Assembly (NCBI RefSeq): GCF_017161265.1 | Contig: NZ_CP031393.1 | Location: 1,116,001 to 1,180,000 of the forward strand | Origin: Treponema medium | GTDB taxonomy: Bacteria; Spirochaetota; Spirochaetia; Treponematales; Treponemataceae | DNA: 64,000 bases | Direction: 5' to 3' | In this document: positions 26,008-34,702 of the stretch, piece after piece | How positions within the stretch are numbered: position 1 is the first letter of the stretch | Layout: the number at the start of each line of letters is the position of its first letter | Position numbers and translations under genes: made by a program | The notes under the pieces: generated by a model | What the model was told of the DNA's origin: nothing | Seen by the model: the letters and a program-made list of their open reading frames with translations, nothing else | Database searches by the model: none

Positions 26008-26137
26008 ATGACAAATACAACACTTGTTCAAATCAGAGTTGATGGAAAGAGATATAGCGATTCCATCTGTTGTTCTTGCCGAACTTAAATATGGGGCAAA
26101 GAATTCCAACGATTGTGAAAAGACAAATTCAGTTTAG
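26008..26137 (+). pseudogene. Fused remnants of a toxin-antitoxin pair
   Basis: An ATG at 26008, preceded by AAAAAAGGA, opens a 26-codon frame starting 'MTNTTLVQIRVD', the typical start of RelB/DinJ-type antitoxins. It breaks off after 'VDGKRYSD'. In another frame, 26051-26137 reads 'DIAIPSVVLAELKYGAKNS', a typical inner piece of a VapC PIN toxin. The two fragments are joined without the missing parts, so a large internal deletion removed most of both genes. The rest of 25700-26230 is AT-rich with no other gene visible. Confidence 0.6.
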
Positions 26138-26204
26138 GAGCTGTTTTTGGATTTGTATCCGACAGCTGTTGAGGTAATATCGTCATTCCCGATAAAATTG
26201 TGAT

Positions 26205-26218
26205 ATTATCATGATAAT
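26205..26218. promoter_or_regulatory. Palindromic possible operator upstream of cystalysin
   Basis: ATTATCATGATAAT is a perfect 14-bp palindrome located 12 bases before the cystalysin start, next to the ribosome binding site GGGAGA. It resembles Fur/PerR-type boxes in style. The regulator is unknown. Confidence 0.35.
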
Positions 26219-26230
26219 AGGGAGATTGAT

Positions 26231-27421
26231 ATGAAATATGATTTTACGACAAAAGTAAACAGAGCCGGTTCAGGTTCACGTAAATGGGATGCGATGTATC
26301 AGGTCAACCCGCACGTCGATTCGTCCGTTGTGCCGCTTTCGGTTGCCGATATGGAATTTAAGATGCCGCCGGAATTAACGGAAGGGCTCAAGCACTATCT
26401 TGATAATGCCGTGCTGGGCTATACGGGGCCGACTGTTACATATAAAGAAGCGGTACAAAATTGGATGAAGGTTCAGCATAATTGGACGATTGCTCCTGAT
26501 TGGATTGTCCCCACTGCGGGTGTCGTGCCTGCGATTTTTAATGCGGTCAGAGCTTTTACCGAACCGGGAGACGGCGTTATTTTGCTGTCGCCGGTGTATT
26601 ATCCTTTTTTTAGGGCAATACGCTTGCAGGGGCGGATTGTTGCAGCATGTTCGTTACAGGAAAACGATGGCCATTATACGATTGACTTCGAAGCATTGGA
26701 ACGGCTCGCTGCGAATCCGCGGAATAAAGCACTGCTCTTTTGTTCTCCTCATAATCCTGTCGGCAGAGTGTGGACAAAAGAAGAGCTGCATAAAATAGAA
26801 GAAATCGTATTAAAGCATAATCTTTTGTTGTTTTCGGACGAAATTCATTTTGATATTGTGATGCCGGGGTATACGCACACCGTTTTCCAATCGTTAGGGG
26901 ACGACCTCGCGGAACGAACAATCACCTTTACCGCACCGTCTAAGACATTCAACATTGCCGGTTTGGGAATTAGCAACATCATCATTAAAAATGAGAATAT
27001 GCGGAAAACTTTTGTAAACGCTCAAGAGCTTGGGGCGGGAGCATTGTTCACGGCATTGAGCTATAAGGCCTGCGAAATTTGCTATACGCAGTGCGCGGCG
27101 TGGCTCGATGAATTTTTGTCCGTAATCGATGCCAATCAGCGTATTGTGCAGCAGTTTTTCCAAACGCATCATCCCGAAATTAAAGCCCCGCTCATCGAAG
27201 GCACGTATTTGCAATGGCTCGATTTTAGGGCGCTGGGAATGGAACACAAGGCTTTGGAAGAATTTATGACGCAGACGGCGCAAGTGTTCTTAGATGAAGG
27301 ATATATCTTCGGTGCCGAAGGCCGCGGTTTTGAACGGATTAACCTTGCAGCTCCCGCATCGGTCATTACTGAAACCCTCGAACGGCTGAGCGGCGCATTG
27401 CGGAACTTGAAGACGAAATAA
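26231..27421 (+). CDS. hly: Cystalysin (cysteine desulfhydrase, PLP-dependent C-S lyase)
   Basis: The 396-residue protein is a MalY/PatB-type fold I PLP enzyme. Long identical stretches with T. denticola cystalysin as I remember it ('VVPLSVADMEFK', 'VLGYTGPT', 'ALLFCSPHNPVGRVW', 'SDEIHFD', 'TAPSKTFNIAG', 'IKAPLIEGTYLQW') make the assignment firm. The PLP lysine in SKTFNIAG is K238, the same number as in T. denticola. The enzyme splits L-cysteine to pyruvate, ammonia and hydrogen sulfide and contributes to haemolysis by oral treponemes. The start follows GGGAGATTGAT. No signal peptide is visible, so it acts in the cytoplasm unless released. It seems monocistronic. Confidence 0.95.
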   Translation: MKYDFTTKVNRAGSGSRKWDAMYQVNPHVDSSVVPLSVADMEFKMPPELTEGLKHYLDNAVLGYTGPTVTYKEAVQNWMKVQHNWTIAPDWIVPTAGVVPAIFNAVRAFTEPGDGVILLSPVYYPFFRAIRLQGRIVAACSLQENDGHYTIDFEALERLAANPRNKALLFCSPHNPVGRVWTKEELHKIEEIVLKHNLLLFSDEIHFDIVMPGYTHTVFQSLGDDLAERTITFTAPSKTFNIAGLGISNIIIKNENMRKTFVNAQELGAGALFTALSYKACEICYTQCAAWLDEFLSVIDANQRIVQQFFQTHHPEIKAPLIEGTYLQWLDFRALGMEHKALEEFMTQTAQVFLDEGYIFGAEGRGFERINLAAPASVITETLERLSGALRNLKTK

Positions 27422-27437
27422 GTGCCATAATGATCGA

Positions 27438-27476
27438 GAGGTTCTCTGCCGAAGTTATACCTTCGTTGGGAACCTC
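27438..27476 (+). terminator. Terminator-like hairpin after cystalysin
   Basis: GAGGTTC (27438-27444) and GAACCTC (27470-27476) enclose a second stem CCGAAG/CTTCG-type, 17 bases after the stop. The T tract after it is short (TCTTATTTT), so efficiency is unclear. Confidence 0.5.
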
Positions 27477-27519
27477 CTGTCTTATTTTCGACAAATCTGA
27501 GTTCTTGCAGCAGTTGATG

Positions 27520-28119
27520 TCATCGGTCTATTCTAAAAACGGGACCGATTGAAATAACGGTCGCGTTAACAATATTGATGTCTCGTCGTGTCGGGTAGGG
27601 CAAACAGCCAAGGCTATTGCCGACCCCGAAAAATATTCCGCATTTTTTATTAAAGTAATATGCGCCGCTTAAACGCATATTAAGAGCAGGCGCTAACGGC
27701 CACAGTCCTGCGGGGCCTATGCCAACCATAAGCTCAAAATTACTTCCGATACCGTGTGTGTATCCGAAAAGAAATTCAAAATAACCGATTATACCGAATC
27801 CCATCGATCGCGCTTCGCCGTGCATCGATTCTGGCGGTTTATAAGGATCTGTACGATGCTCTATTATAAAAATAGGCATAATATTATTGTTGACCATAAA
27901 AGTAAAGCCGTTTTTCTTTTGTACGAATATGATATCCAATCCGATTGCAGGACCGGCCATTGTTTCATACAAATACATTTTATCGGCATAGCGGGACGTA
28001 TGTGCGAGAATTGCGCCTGTCATTCCGTTATGCGGTGCGAAAACAAAGTGGTCAAATCCTGCTGCAAAAAGATAAAGCGGTGCAAGCAGCAATACGGCAG
28101 TAATGCAATTCCTTTTCAT
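27520..28119 (-). CDS. Small outer-membrane-like protein, unknown function
   Basis: From the ATG at 28119 the protein has 199 residues and a clear signal peptide ('MKRNCITAVLLLAPLYLFAAGF'). The mature part alternates hydrophobic and polar residues, with aromatic-rich strands and a final 'SIGPVFRIDR' ending in a charged residue. This suggests a small outer-membrane beta barrel of the kind common in treponemes. A longer frame exists upstream, but the ATG at 28119 follows GGAG and overlaps the stop of the BCCT gene (ATGA), so it is the likely start. It is the last gene of the choline operon. Function unknown. Confidence 0.7.
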   Translation of the reverse strand: MKRNCITAVLLLAPLYLFAAGFDHFVFAPHNGMTGAILAHTSRYADKMYLYETMAGPAIGLDIIFVQKKNGFTFMVNNNIMPIFIIEHRTDPYKPPESMHGEARSMGFGIIGYFEFLFGYTHGIGSNFELMVGIGPAGLWPLAPALNMRLSGAYYFNKKCGIFFGVGNSLGCLPYPTRRDINIVNATVISIGPVFRIDR

Positions 28120-29663
28120 ATAATCTCCTTCGCATCCTTTAAAAAGCTGACAATAATGCAGATCATAATGATGCCGAGCGGGAAGGCGGCGATAATTGAT
28201 AAACTTTGCAACTGACTGAGATTGCTGCCGGTAAGAATCAACGCTGCCGGTAGCAAGATAAAGACAACTGACCAAAATGCCCGTAGGCTTTTTTTGGGTT
28301 CGTTGCCTTCAAGCTGCCGCTGCGAATAAGATGCGATAACCATCGTAATTGCATCGAATGTACTCGCATAGAGAGCAATCATCGTGATGATGAGCAGCAC
28401 TAAACCGACTTTCGCAAGCGGCAGCGTTTCCAAAATGCTTAAAATAATTTCGGCGGGAGGGATACCTGCAGCGAGCCGCTCGGCTGCCGGTAATAAGTCA
28501 TGCGTTTCCAAATAAAGCCCGTAATTCCCCAGCACGATAAACGAGCAATAGGTTCCTGCGATGCCGCACATAAGGCCGCCCAGTACGGTATTCCGTACCG
28601 TTCGCCCTTCCGAGATTGTCCCGATAAAGAACGGCGTTGCGACAAACCATGCAATCCAATATGCCCAATAAAAAATCGTCCACTGCTGTGGGAATCCTGC
28701 GCCGTCTGCGCCCGAAATCCGTAGGGGATCCATCCATGTGGAAAGCGAGATAAAGTTTTGCAGCATCTTCCCGATGCCGGTTATGCTTGTTTCGATAATA
28801 TAGAGTTTGGGACTGAACAAAAACACAAATACAATGAGGCTTGAAAAACACACAACGGCAACCTTTGCCAGATGAGAAATGCCTTTTATCCCCAGCAGAA
28901 CAGCCGAGGTATATACCGCTGCAATAATGCAGAGTACAACCAAGGTAAGCATTCGTGATTCGGGAATGCCGGAGATGGTGGAAATTGCCAGCGACAACAG
29001 CGGTGTTGCAAGCGAAAATGTCGTTGCGGTTCCTGCTAAAAGACCGACAACTGAAAATACATCGATGATGGTTCCCAGTATGCCGTCGATTTTATTACCG
29101 AAAAGGGGGCGACACGCTTCAGAAAGTTTTTGCTTTTTCCGCTGCCGTACATGGAGCATATAACCGAACGCAACAGCGCATACGATATGGAAGCTCCACG
29201 GGGTAATGCCCCAGTGAAACAGCGGGTATGTTGCAGCCCAGTCTTGTTTTTCAGCTGCCGTAAGCAGATGTTTCCCGAATGGCGATGCTGTGTAGTAATA
29301 TCCCCATTCGATAAGCGACCAATACAAAATATCGGCAGCCATCGTAGAGGTAAAAATCATGGCGCCCCATGTAAAATTGCTATAGCGCGGTTTATCGAGA
29401 CTGCCTAACCGTATTGCTCCGTATTTTGAAAAAGCAAGATAAAACGCTGTACACACTAGGCCGAAGCCAAGAAGTATATAGAAAAATCCAAGCTTATTGA
29501 CAAAAATGTTCCATAGAGTATCGATGACCTTCATCGATTGCTTCGGAAAGGTAAGCAGTAATGCCGCAGTGCCGGTTACAATGATGAGCGGTAAAAGTGT
29601 AATAACCCAATCGATTTCTCCGGAACCGTACCAGCCTTTATTCTGTTTCCGATAGTTCATCAT
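28116..29663 (-). CDS. BCCT family betaine/choline/carnitine transporter
   Basis: The 515-residue protein has twelve predicted membrane helices and the BCCT pattern, including 'WSLIEWGYYY', 'FHWGITPWSFH' and 'WTIFYWAYWIAWFVATPFFIG'. Members import choline, glycine betaine or carnitine with Na+ or H+. Its gene overlaps the end of licCA by 26 bases, which strongly suggests that it supplies choline for phosphocholine decoration. I prefer the ATG at 29663, preceded by GGAAAGAAGAG, over one at 29684. It is followed with ATGA overlap by a small outer-membrane-like gene. Confidence 0.9.
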   Translation of the reverse strand: MMNYRKQNKGWYGSGEIDWVITLLPLIIVTGTAALLLTFPKQSMKVIDTLWNIFVNKLGFFYILLGFGLVCTAFYLAFSKYGAIRLGSLDKPRYSNFTWGAMIFTSTMAADILYWSLIEWGYYYTASPFGKHLLTAAEKQDWAATYPLFHWGITPWSFHIVCAVAFGYMLHVRQRKKQKLSEACRPLFGNKIDGILGTIIDVFSVVGLLAGTATTFSLATPLLSLAISTISGIPESRMLTLVVLCIIAAVYTSAVLLGIKGISHLAKVAVVCFSSLIVFVFLFSPKLYIIETSITGIGKMLQNFISLSTWMDPLRISGADGAGFPQQWTIFYWAYWIAWFVATPFFIGTISEGRTVRNTVLGGLMCGIAGTYCSFIVLGNYGLYLETHDLLPAAERLAAGIPPAEIILSILETLPLAKVGLVLLIITMIALYASTFDAITMVIASYSQRQLEGNEPKKSLRAFWSVVFILLPAALILTGSNLSQLQSLSIIAAFPLGIIMICIIVSFLKDAKEII

Positions 29664-31467
29664 TTTTCTCTTCTTTCCGTTCATCTATAAACTCCGTCAT
29701 CTGCATAATTTGTTTGTAATAATCTTTTGCATATCGGTACATCTTTAGCCCGTACTCACCGAAATTTTCTCCCAGCGCTTGTTTATAACATGTCCACAGC
29801 GCCCATAAGAATCCTGCAAGCGCAACATAGATATAGACACGTAACTTCTCTTCGCTTTCCGGATCGCGGCGGAAGTAGCGGTGCATAAGATCGGCTATTT
29901 GAGCTTCGGAAAAGTAAGAGTAAATGGAAAACATTGCAAGGTCTGCCAACGGATCGCACATCGCGGCGTATTCCCAGTCGAGCAGTTTAACATCACCATC
30001 GCTGACAATAAAATTATCGCAGATTAAATCGATATGGGTCAGCACTTCCGGTTTTTTAAGTGTATCGAGTAAATCCAGCAAGGTGTTCATTTTTTCCCGG
30101 ACTTCGGCATAATCGTAAAAAAGAATACCGTGCTTTGCTTCCGCTTGCTGTTCATAAAAATTAATCCGCTCCCTAAAATTAAATCGGTGTCGTACTGTAA
30201 TACCGGATGTATGCAGCTTACGGGCTATCCACATACACGCTTCCAAATCATCCGAGTTGTGAGGATCCGCTATGTGCATATTTTCTTCAAACTGACTGAT
30301 TTTTACACCGGTTATTTGGTCAAAATAGATAATCTTATCGGAGATACCGAGCGGCTCAATCGCTTTATATACCGCATATTCCTGTTTCCGGTTGATAAGA
30401 ATGTCAGTACCGGCGCCCGGAATGCGGAAAATATATTTGTTGTTGTTCAGTTCAAATATGAAAGATTTATTAGTCATTCCAAGCCGCAACGGACGTAAGT
30501 TTTTGATCTGCATTTCAGGTTGTCCGAATACACGGGAGATCAATTCCATCCATTTATTCTGTGTAGAAATCATGTATGAGGTGTCGAATTGGCGCAGCTC
30601 TTCCAACGATTCAAATTCATATACCTGATTGGAGGGCTGTTTATTTGCAAACATCGTTAGCGTATTTAAATGACGGCTCAATACGTCTTCCCAATACCAG
30701 TCATCGGTATCCTCGCGATGATAGGCTTCTTCGATCATCGGACGAATGGTATCGGAAAAAGTACGCGAGAAATAAACCGGTCCGTACATCACCCATGCGT
30801 TCCTGCCGCCGACCTTTATTTTCATTATCTTGTCGTGTAAGCCAAGCTGTAGCACCCATTCATTTGTTTTTTCATTCACTTTGATCGACGAATACCATGA
30901 ATCGTATTCATACGTGTGATACATATTTTTTCGCAGCCAGTTGTCGCTGGAAAGAATATAGGTGTTTTTGAGTTTATCGCGAACATGATACAGCGTTGAA
31001 AGATTGTTTTTATTTTCAAAATCGGGATTATACACAAGTTTTACATTGTATTTATCGATGAGGTATTCAAAGGTCTCTTTCAGATACCCGACGACTACGG
31101 TAATATCAGTAATTCCTGCTTCTTGCAGCTGCTTGATTTGGCGTTCAATCATTCGTTCGCCGAAAACCTCCAGTAATCCTTTGGGGATCGCGTATGTGAG
31201 CGGAATAAACCGCGAGCCAAAACCCGCCGCCATAATAATAGCATTGTCAACTTTACACGAATCGTATTCGGTATGCGCTTTAATGGTTAGAACTCTTTTG
31301 CCGATGGCGGGCAATCCGTTCGTTTTAAGAAGGCCATCCTGTTCCATAGCAAAGAGAATTTGATTGACATACGCAAGTGATATTTTTAATGTGCGTGCAA
31401 TATCCCGCTGCGTAATCGCCGGATTTTTTTTCATTAACTCGATAATTTGAAAATATCGTCTTTTCAT
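29638..31467 (-). CDS. licCA: LicCA: winged helix + CTP:phosphocholine cytidylyltransferase + choline kinase
   Basis: The 609-residue protein joins three parts. Residues 1-65 form a winged helix ('ITQRDIARTLKISLAYVNQILFAMEQDGLL'). Residues about 70-310 form a LicC-type nucleotidyltransferase with 'NAIIMAAGFGSRFIPLT' and 'PKGLLEV'. Residues 330-600 form a LicA choline kinase with 'THIDLICDNFIV' and 'KLLDWEYAAMCDPLADLA'. The enzyme would phosphorylate choline and activate it to CDP-choline, as described for fused LicCA in T. denticola. The ATG at 31467 is 9 bases after a -10 box with no ribosome binding site. An inverted repeat flanks the -35 box, which suggests self-regulation by the winged helix. 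Confidence 0.93.
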   Translation of the reverse strand: MKRRYFQIIELMKKNPAITQRDIARTLKISLAYVNQILFAMEQDGLLKTNGLPAIGKRVLTIKAHTEYDSCKVDNAIIMAAGFGSRFIPLTYAIPKGLLEVFGERMIERQIKQLQEAGITDITVVVGYLKETFEYLIDKYNVKLVYNPDFENKNNLSTLYHVRDKLKNTYILSSDNWLRKNMYHTYEYDSWYSSIKVNEKTNEWVLQLGLHDKIMKIKVGGRNAWVMYGPVYFSRTFSDTIRPMIEEAYHREDTDDWYWEDVLSRHLNTLTMFANKQPSNQVYEFESLEELRQFDTSYMISTQNKWMELISRVFGQPEMQIKNLRPLRLGMTNKSFIFELNNNKYIFRIPGAGTDILINRKQEYAVYKAIEPLGISDKIIYFDQITGVKISQFEENMHIADPHNSDDLEACMWIARKLHTSGITVRHRFNFRERINFYEQQAEAKHGILFYDYAEVREKMNTLLDLLDTLKKPEVLTHIDLICDNFIVSDGDVKLLDWEYAAMCDPLADLAMFSIYSYFSEAQIADLMHRYFRRDPESEEKLRVYIYVALAGFLWALWTCYKQALGENFGEYGLKMYRYAKDYYKQIMQMTEFIDERKEEKNDELSETE

Positions 31468-31476
31468 ATAAAATGC

Positions 31477-31505
31477 AGTATATTTTAGTTTTTGTTCACT
31501 GTCAA
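31477..31505 (-). promoter_or_regulatory. licCA promoter, leaderless type
   Basis: On the minus strand: perfect -35 TTGACA (31505-31500), a 17-base spacer, -10 TATACT (31482-31477), and 9 bases to the ATG at 31467. Confidence 0.75.
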
Positions 31506-31534
31506 TGATAAGAATGTTGGAAAGTGAACAAAAA
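31489..31534. promoter_or_regulatory. Inverted repeat, likely licCA operator
   Basis: TTTTTGTTCACT (31489-31500) and AGTGAACAAAAA (31523-31534) are a perfect 12-bp inverted repeat with centres 34 bp apart, about three helix turns. One half lies in the promoter spacer and the other upstream of the -35. This arrangement suits a dimeric winged-helix repressor or activator. The N-terminal domain of LicCA is the obvious candidate, by inference. Confidence 0.55.
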
Positions 31535-31628
31535 GGGTAGGTCAAATGCGCCGGAAGGCGATTTCAGTTTATAGAGAACCGCTAAAAACTGTAAACCTAA
31601 CTGTTTGTTCCGTATTCATCAAGAAGCG

Positions 31629-31663
31629 GGAACCTCTAAAAACCTCAGTTTTTTAGAGGTTTT
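31629..31663. repeat. GGGCAYCTCTAAAAA-family hairpin, copy
   Basis: AACCTCTAAAAA and TTTTTTAGAGGTT form a hairpin of the same family as the copy at 31731-31770. It lies between the licCA promoter and the ECF operon end. Confidence 0.65.
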
Positions 31664-31683
31664 CCTTAGATTTTTTGCGATGT

Positions 31684-31722
31684 TTTTTGATAAGTCATAA
31701 CAATGTAAAGACTTATCAAAAA
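31684..31722. terminator. Terminator of the ECF transporter operon
   Basis: TTTTTGATAAGTC (31684-31696) and GACTTATCAAAAA (31710-31722) form a perfect 13-bp stem, with A and T runs on either side. It lies about 35 bases downstream of the ECF ATPase stop on the minus strand and could work in both directions. Confidence 0.65.
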
Positions 31723-31730
31723 TACTCGTC

Positions 31731-31770
31731 GGGCATCTCTAAAAATCTAACCAAGTTTTTAGAGATGCCC
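31731..31770. repeat. GGGCAYCTCTAAAAA hairpin, copy at the end of the ECF ATPase gene
   Basis: GGGCATCTCTAAAAA (31731-31745) and TTTTTAGAGATGCCC (31756-31770) form a perfect 15-bp stem. The right arm encodes the last codons (Gly-His-Leu-stop) of the ECF ATPase on the minus strand. Confidence 0.8.
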
Positions 31771-33267
31771 AAACGTGTTTTCTCCTAAATGCACAATCCG
31801 CGTGCAGGCTTTGTGTATAAATTCATAGTCGTGGGTAACGATAAAGATAATGCGCCCTGCTGCAAGGCTGCGGATAACAGCGGAAACCCGCGCCATACTG
31901 TCGTAGTCAAGTCCGCTTGTGGGTTCATCAAACACAAGCAGCGGCTTAGCGCTTACCTGTCCCGCCGCAATAGCAACCCGCTGTTTTTGTCCACCCGAAA
32001 GAGAGCCGGGATGCCGTGTACGGATTTCCGTTAAATGCAAAGCGTTGAGCGCTGCTTCTACCGCTTCTGCTTGTGCTGTTTTCAAACCGAATGAGCATTC
32101 TGCCTCTACGCTTTCGGCAAAAAGCTGGTAGTTCACATCCTGCATCACCATATATGCCCGCTGTAACCGCTCTTTTGGTTTAAGCGGCTTGCCGTTCCAT
32201 AGAAAACGGCCGGATGTTTCCTTGTGCAGACCGCACAATGCACGGACAAAGGTTGTCTTTCCGGTACCGTTTGCACCCGTAATTGCAATGACCTCTCCTG
32301 CATGAGCAGACAAAGAAAGATTATGGAGGATGCGTTTTTTCTTACGGTACAGTGAAACATTCTCCAACTCTAATGTAAGCGGCACTGCCAGCGCTGGCTG
32401 AACCGGCAGTTGTGGAGACTGAGCCGTATTTTGTGTGATCTGAACCGACGCTGCTCCGCTCATACGGCAGGGAGTTTTTGTCCGAATATCCATCGCCTCA
32501 TTATGTATAAAGGAGAGGATTTCTTCCTGCAAATGAATTGCCCGCAGCCCCATCTCGTGACGTGTTTCAGCAGAAAGCGACTTAAACTCCACCGGTGTGA
32601 ATATGCGGGCAATACAGCCGTTTTCCATATATACGATTTTATCTACAAGATCAGCTAAATAATACAGCCGGTGCTCCGCAACGATGACTGTCTTCCCTTG
32701 CGCTTTTATATTCCGTATGTAGCTTTGCAGCGCAGTAATCGATTCCGAGTCTAAATTTGACGAAAGTTCATCAAGTACATATATATCGGGATTCATCGCA
32801 TACACCGAAGCAAAGGCGATTTTTTGTTTTTCGCCTCCGGAAAGCTCAAAGATATTTCTTCCGCTCAAAGTTTCAATATGCAAGTCTTCGGCTGTTTGCC
32901 GTACCCGCTGTACCAGTTGCTCCTGCGGATACCCTTCATTTTCAATACCGAATGCAATTTCGCTGTCGGTATCAACATTAAAAAATTGTGTCCGCGGATT
33001 TTGAAACACCGAACCGACCCGCTTAGCAATTTTATACAGCGGTAAGTCGCCAACGGTCTGATTGTCAATGAGTACGGAACCGGTGAGCGTGCCCATATAA
33101 AAGGAAGGAATTAATCCGTTGATCAACCGCGTAACTGTTGTTTTGCCGCAACCGGAACGTCCGCAAAGCAGAACGCATTCACCTTTTTGTATCTCCAAGT
33201 TGATATGATGTATGCCATCCGTTTCATTACCGGTATAGGTAAAAGAAACATCTCGTATCGTTATCAT
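31759..33267 (-). CDS. ECF transporter ATPase, two fused ABC domains
   Basis: The 502-residue protein holds two complete ABC domains. The first has Walker A CGRSGCGKTT, signature LSGGEKQK and Walker B 'IYVLDELSSNLD'. The second has Walker A TGANGTGKTT, signature LSGGQKQR and 'LLVFDEPTSGLD'. Both look catalytically intact. The fusion corresponds to EcfA plus EcfA' of energy-coupling-factor transporters. It follows an EcfT-like permease by 17 bases. Its last codons GGG CAT CTC TAA lie in a dispersed hairpin arm. With the T and S components it should import a vitamin or similar micronutrient, not identifiable here. Confidence 0.9.
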   Translation of the reverse strand: MITIRDVSFTYTGNETDGIHHINLEIQKGECVLLCGRSGCGKTTVTRLINGLIPSFYMGTLTGSVLIDNQTVGDLPLYKIAKRVGSVFQNPRTQFFNVDTDSEIAFGIENEGYPQEQLVQRVRQTAEDLHIETLSGRNIFELSGGEKQKIAFASVYAMNPDIYVLDELSSNLDSESITALQSYIRNIKAQGKTVIVAEHRLYYLADLVDKIVYMENGCIARIFTPVEFKSLSAETRHEMGLRAIHLQEEILSFIHNEAMDIRTKTPCRMSGAASVQITQNTAQSPQLPVQPALAVPLTLELENVSLYRKKKRILHNLSLSAHAGEVIAITGANGTGKTTFVRALCGLHKETSGRFLWNGKPLKPKERLQRAYMVMQDVNYQLFAESVEAECSFGLKTAQAEAVEAALNALHLTEIRTRHPGSLSGGQKQRVAIAAGQVSAKPLLVFDEPTSGLDYDSMARVSAVIRSLAAGRIIFIVTHDYEFIHKACTRIVHLGENTFGHL

Positions 33268-33284
33268 GACAGTATGAGTCCTTT

Positions 33285-33965
33285 TTATAATAGTAATGCC
33301 AGCGCTGTATACAGTAAAAAGACCACACTGGCGATGGCATCTGCAAACCTAAATTGAGTCTGCACAAGACACGTTCGCGGATGGGGATTTTCGATGCCGC
33401 GGGTAAGGGCAGCGATAGAAAGTTCGTCAGCTGTTTTTGATGCTGCTGACAACAATGGCACGTAAATACACTCAACGGTCATTACCGGCTGTTTCACAAA
33501 TCCTGCAAGCGTCGGCGACACATCACGCATCCGCATTGCATCTTTAATGTACCGCCAATCTTCACCGATTGTGGGGAAATAACGGATCATCACTGCAAGC
33601 GGAATAACAATCTTTTTCGGAACACGGAGCCGATGCATTGCAGATAAAAATTCGTTCACCTTTGTTGAAGTGATAAACAAGCCACCCATCATACCGCAGG
33701 GATATACCTTGTGAAACAGCCCGAACGCAGCCAGCAGTGTTGTCTTCAGTGTGCCCGTCAGACCGGCTGCCCACAGTGTAAGCGCATACAGGAGCGCATA
33801 ACCGGCGATCCCCATTAGTGCGCTGCGCCAATACCCGCACAAGATTCCCATCATACCGATGAGTATCACAAGCCCGGCTCCGTATACAAGAGACGGTGCA
33901 AGAGAGGCAGCAATAACGCACAAGAGCAGTATAAAAAGCTTTGTCCGCGGGTCAAGAGTGAGCAT
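33285..33965 (-). CDS. ECF transporter transmembrane component EcfT (CbiQ-like)
   Basis: The 226-residue membrane protein starts with 'LDPRTKLFILLLCVIAAS', the standard opening of CbiQ/EcfT proteins. It has about five helices and the cytoplasmic coupling motifs 'AMRMRDVSP' and 'AALTRGIENP' (variants of the two Ala-Arg-Gly motifs). It couples the ATPase to the S-component. The start follows AAGAAGG. Confidence 0.88.
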   Translation of the reverse strand: MLTLDPRTKLFILLLCVIAASLAPSLVYGAGLVILIGMMGILCGYWRSALMGIAGYALLYALTLWAAGLTGTLKTTLLAAFGLFHKVYPCGMMGGLFITSTKVNEFLSAMHRLRVPKKIVIPLAVMIRYFPTIGEDWRYIKDAMRMRDVSPTLAGFVKQPVMTVECIYVPLLSAASKTADELSIAALTRGIENPHPRTCLVQTQFRFADAIASVVFLLYTALALLL

Positions 33966-34041
33966 AAAAACCTTCTTTGATAATGAGTAATGTTTAATTG
34001 GTAATTAAAGCGGTGTGTATGCAATAACTAGTCATGACCGA

Positions 34042-34635
34042 TTACACAAGTCCTGCTTTTTCAAATTGTTTTTTCAGCATCTTGTTGCCTACCCATGCAC
34101 TGAATGCTGCAACGAGCAAGGTTCCGCCGACAATCACGACAGGCATCCATGATGCTGCCGAGGTGTTCATAGTTTCAATGTAGGAAGCGTCGGTGCCTTT
34201 TTTCAGCATCGCGTGTATCCATCCATCCCGGTCGATAAAAAAGATGAGATAGGTGAAGGTGTTTGAAAGCATAAACAGCATATACGAAAGTGCATTGAGT
34301 TTTTTATTGGTATAGGCGCCGAGTCCTGCAACGATGTCGGCGATAATGCCCATTCCGATATTGCCGAGTGCCATCGACCAATGCATTCCGGTAACAAAAA
34401 AGACAAAGCCTAAAATGATGCCGAGGATAGTAATGCTCCAGCGCTTGTGAACCTTTGCGACTAAAAGCAAATACACCGGACCGCACAATAATGCACAGCC
34501 CATCGGCATATAAAACGTCAATACCGGATTAGGTGCAAAAAACATGCCGCCGAGCATTGTAAACACAATCATCAATGCGGTAAAGATTCCCGTTGTTACC
34601 AAATCTTTTACCGATAACCCTTTTTGGGTATTCAT
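34042..34635 (-). CDS. ECF S-component, Trep_Strep (MptD-like) family
   Basis: The 197-residue protein has five to six membrane helices and fits the Trep_Strep family of putative ECF substrate-binding components ('KDLVTTGIFTALMIVFTMLGG', 'FVTGMHWSMALGNIGMGIIADIVAGLG'). It is the first gene of the S-T-A operon and probably determines its substrate, which is unknown. The ribosome binding site GGAGGTCTAAAT precedes the ATG. The 75-base spacer before ecfT is longer than usual. Confidence 0.85.
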   Translation of the reverse strand: MNTQKGLSVKDLVTTGIFTALMIVFTMLGGMFFAPNPVLTFYMPMGCALLCGPVYLLLVAKVHKRWSITILGIILGFVFFVTGMHWSMALGNIGMGIIADIVAGLGAYTNKKLNALSYMLFMLSNTFTYLIFFIDRDGWIHAMLKKGTDASYIETMNTSAASWMPVVIVGGTLLVAAFSAWVGNKMLKKQFEKAGLV

Positions 34636-34702
34636 ATTTAGACCTCCAATACTATAATGTGTAATGCGTAATTTGTGATTATTCCAATTTATAATTCTTC
34701 AT

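Noticed and set aside
25733-26023. 96-residue minus-strand frame upstream of dnaA
   Set aside because: It is AT-rich with no start signal, overlaps the toxin-antitoxin remnants on the other strand, and shows no recognisable protein pattern.
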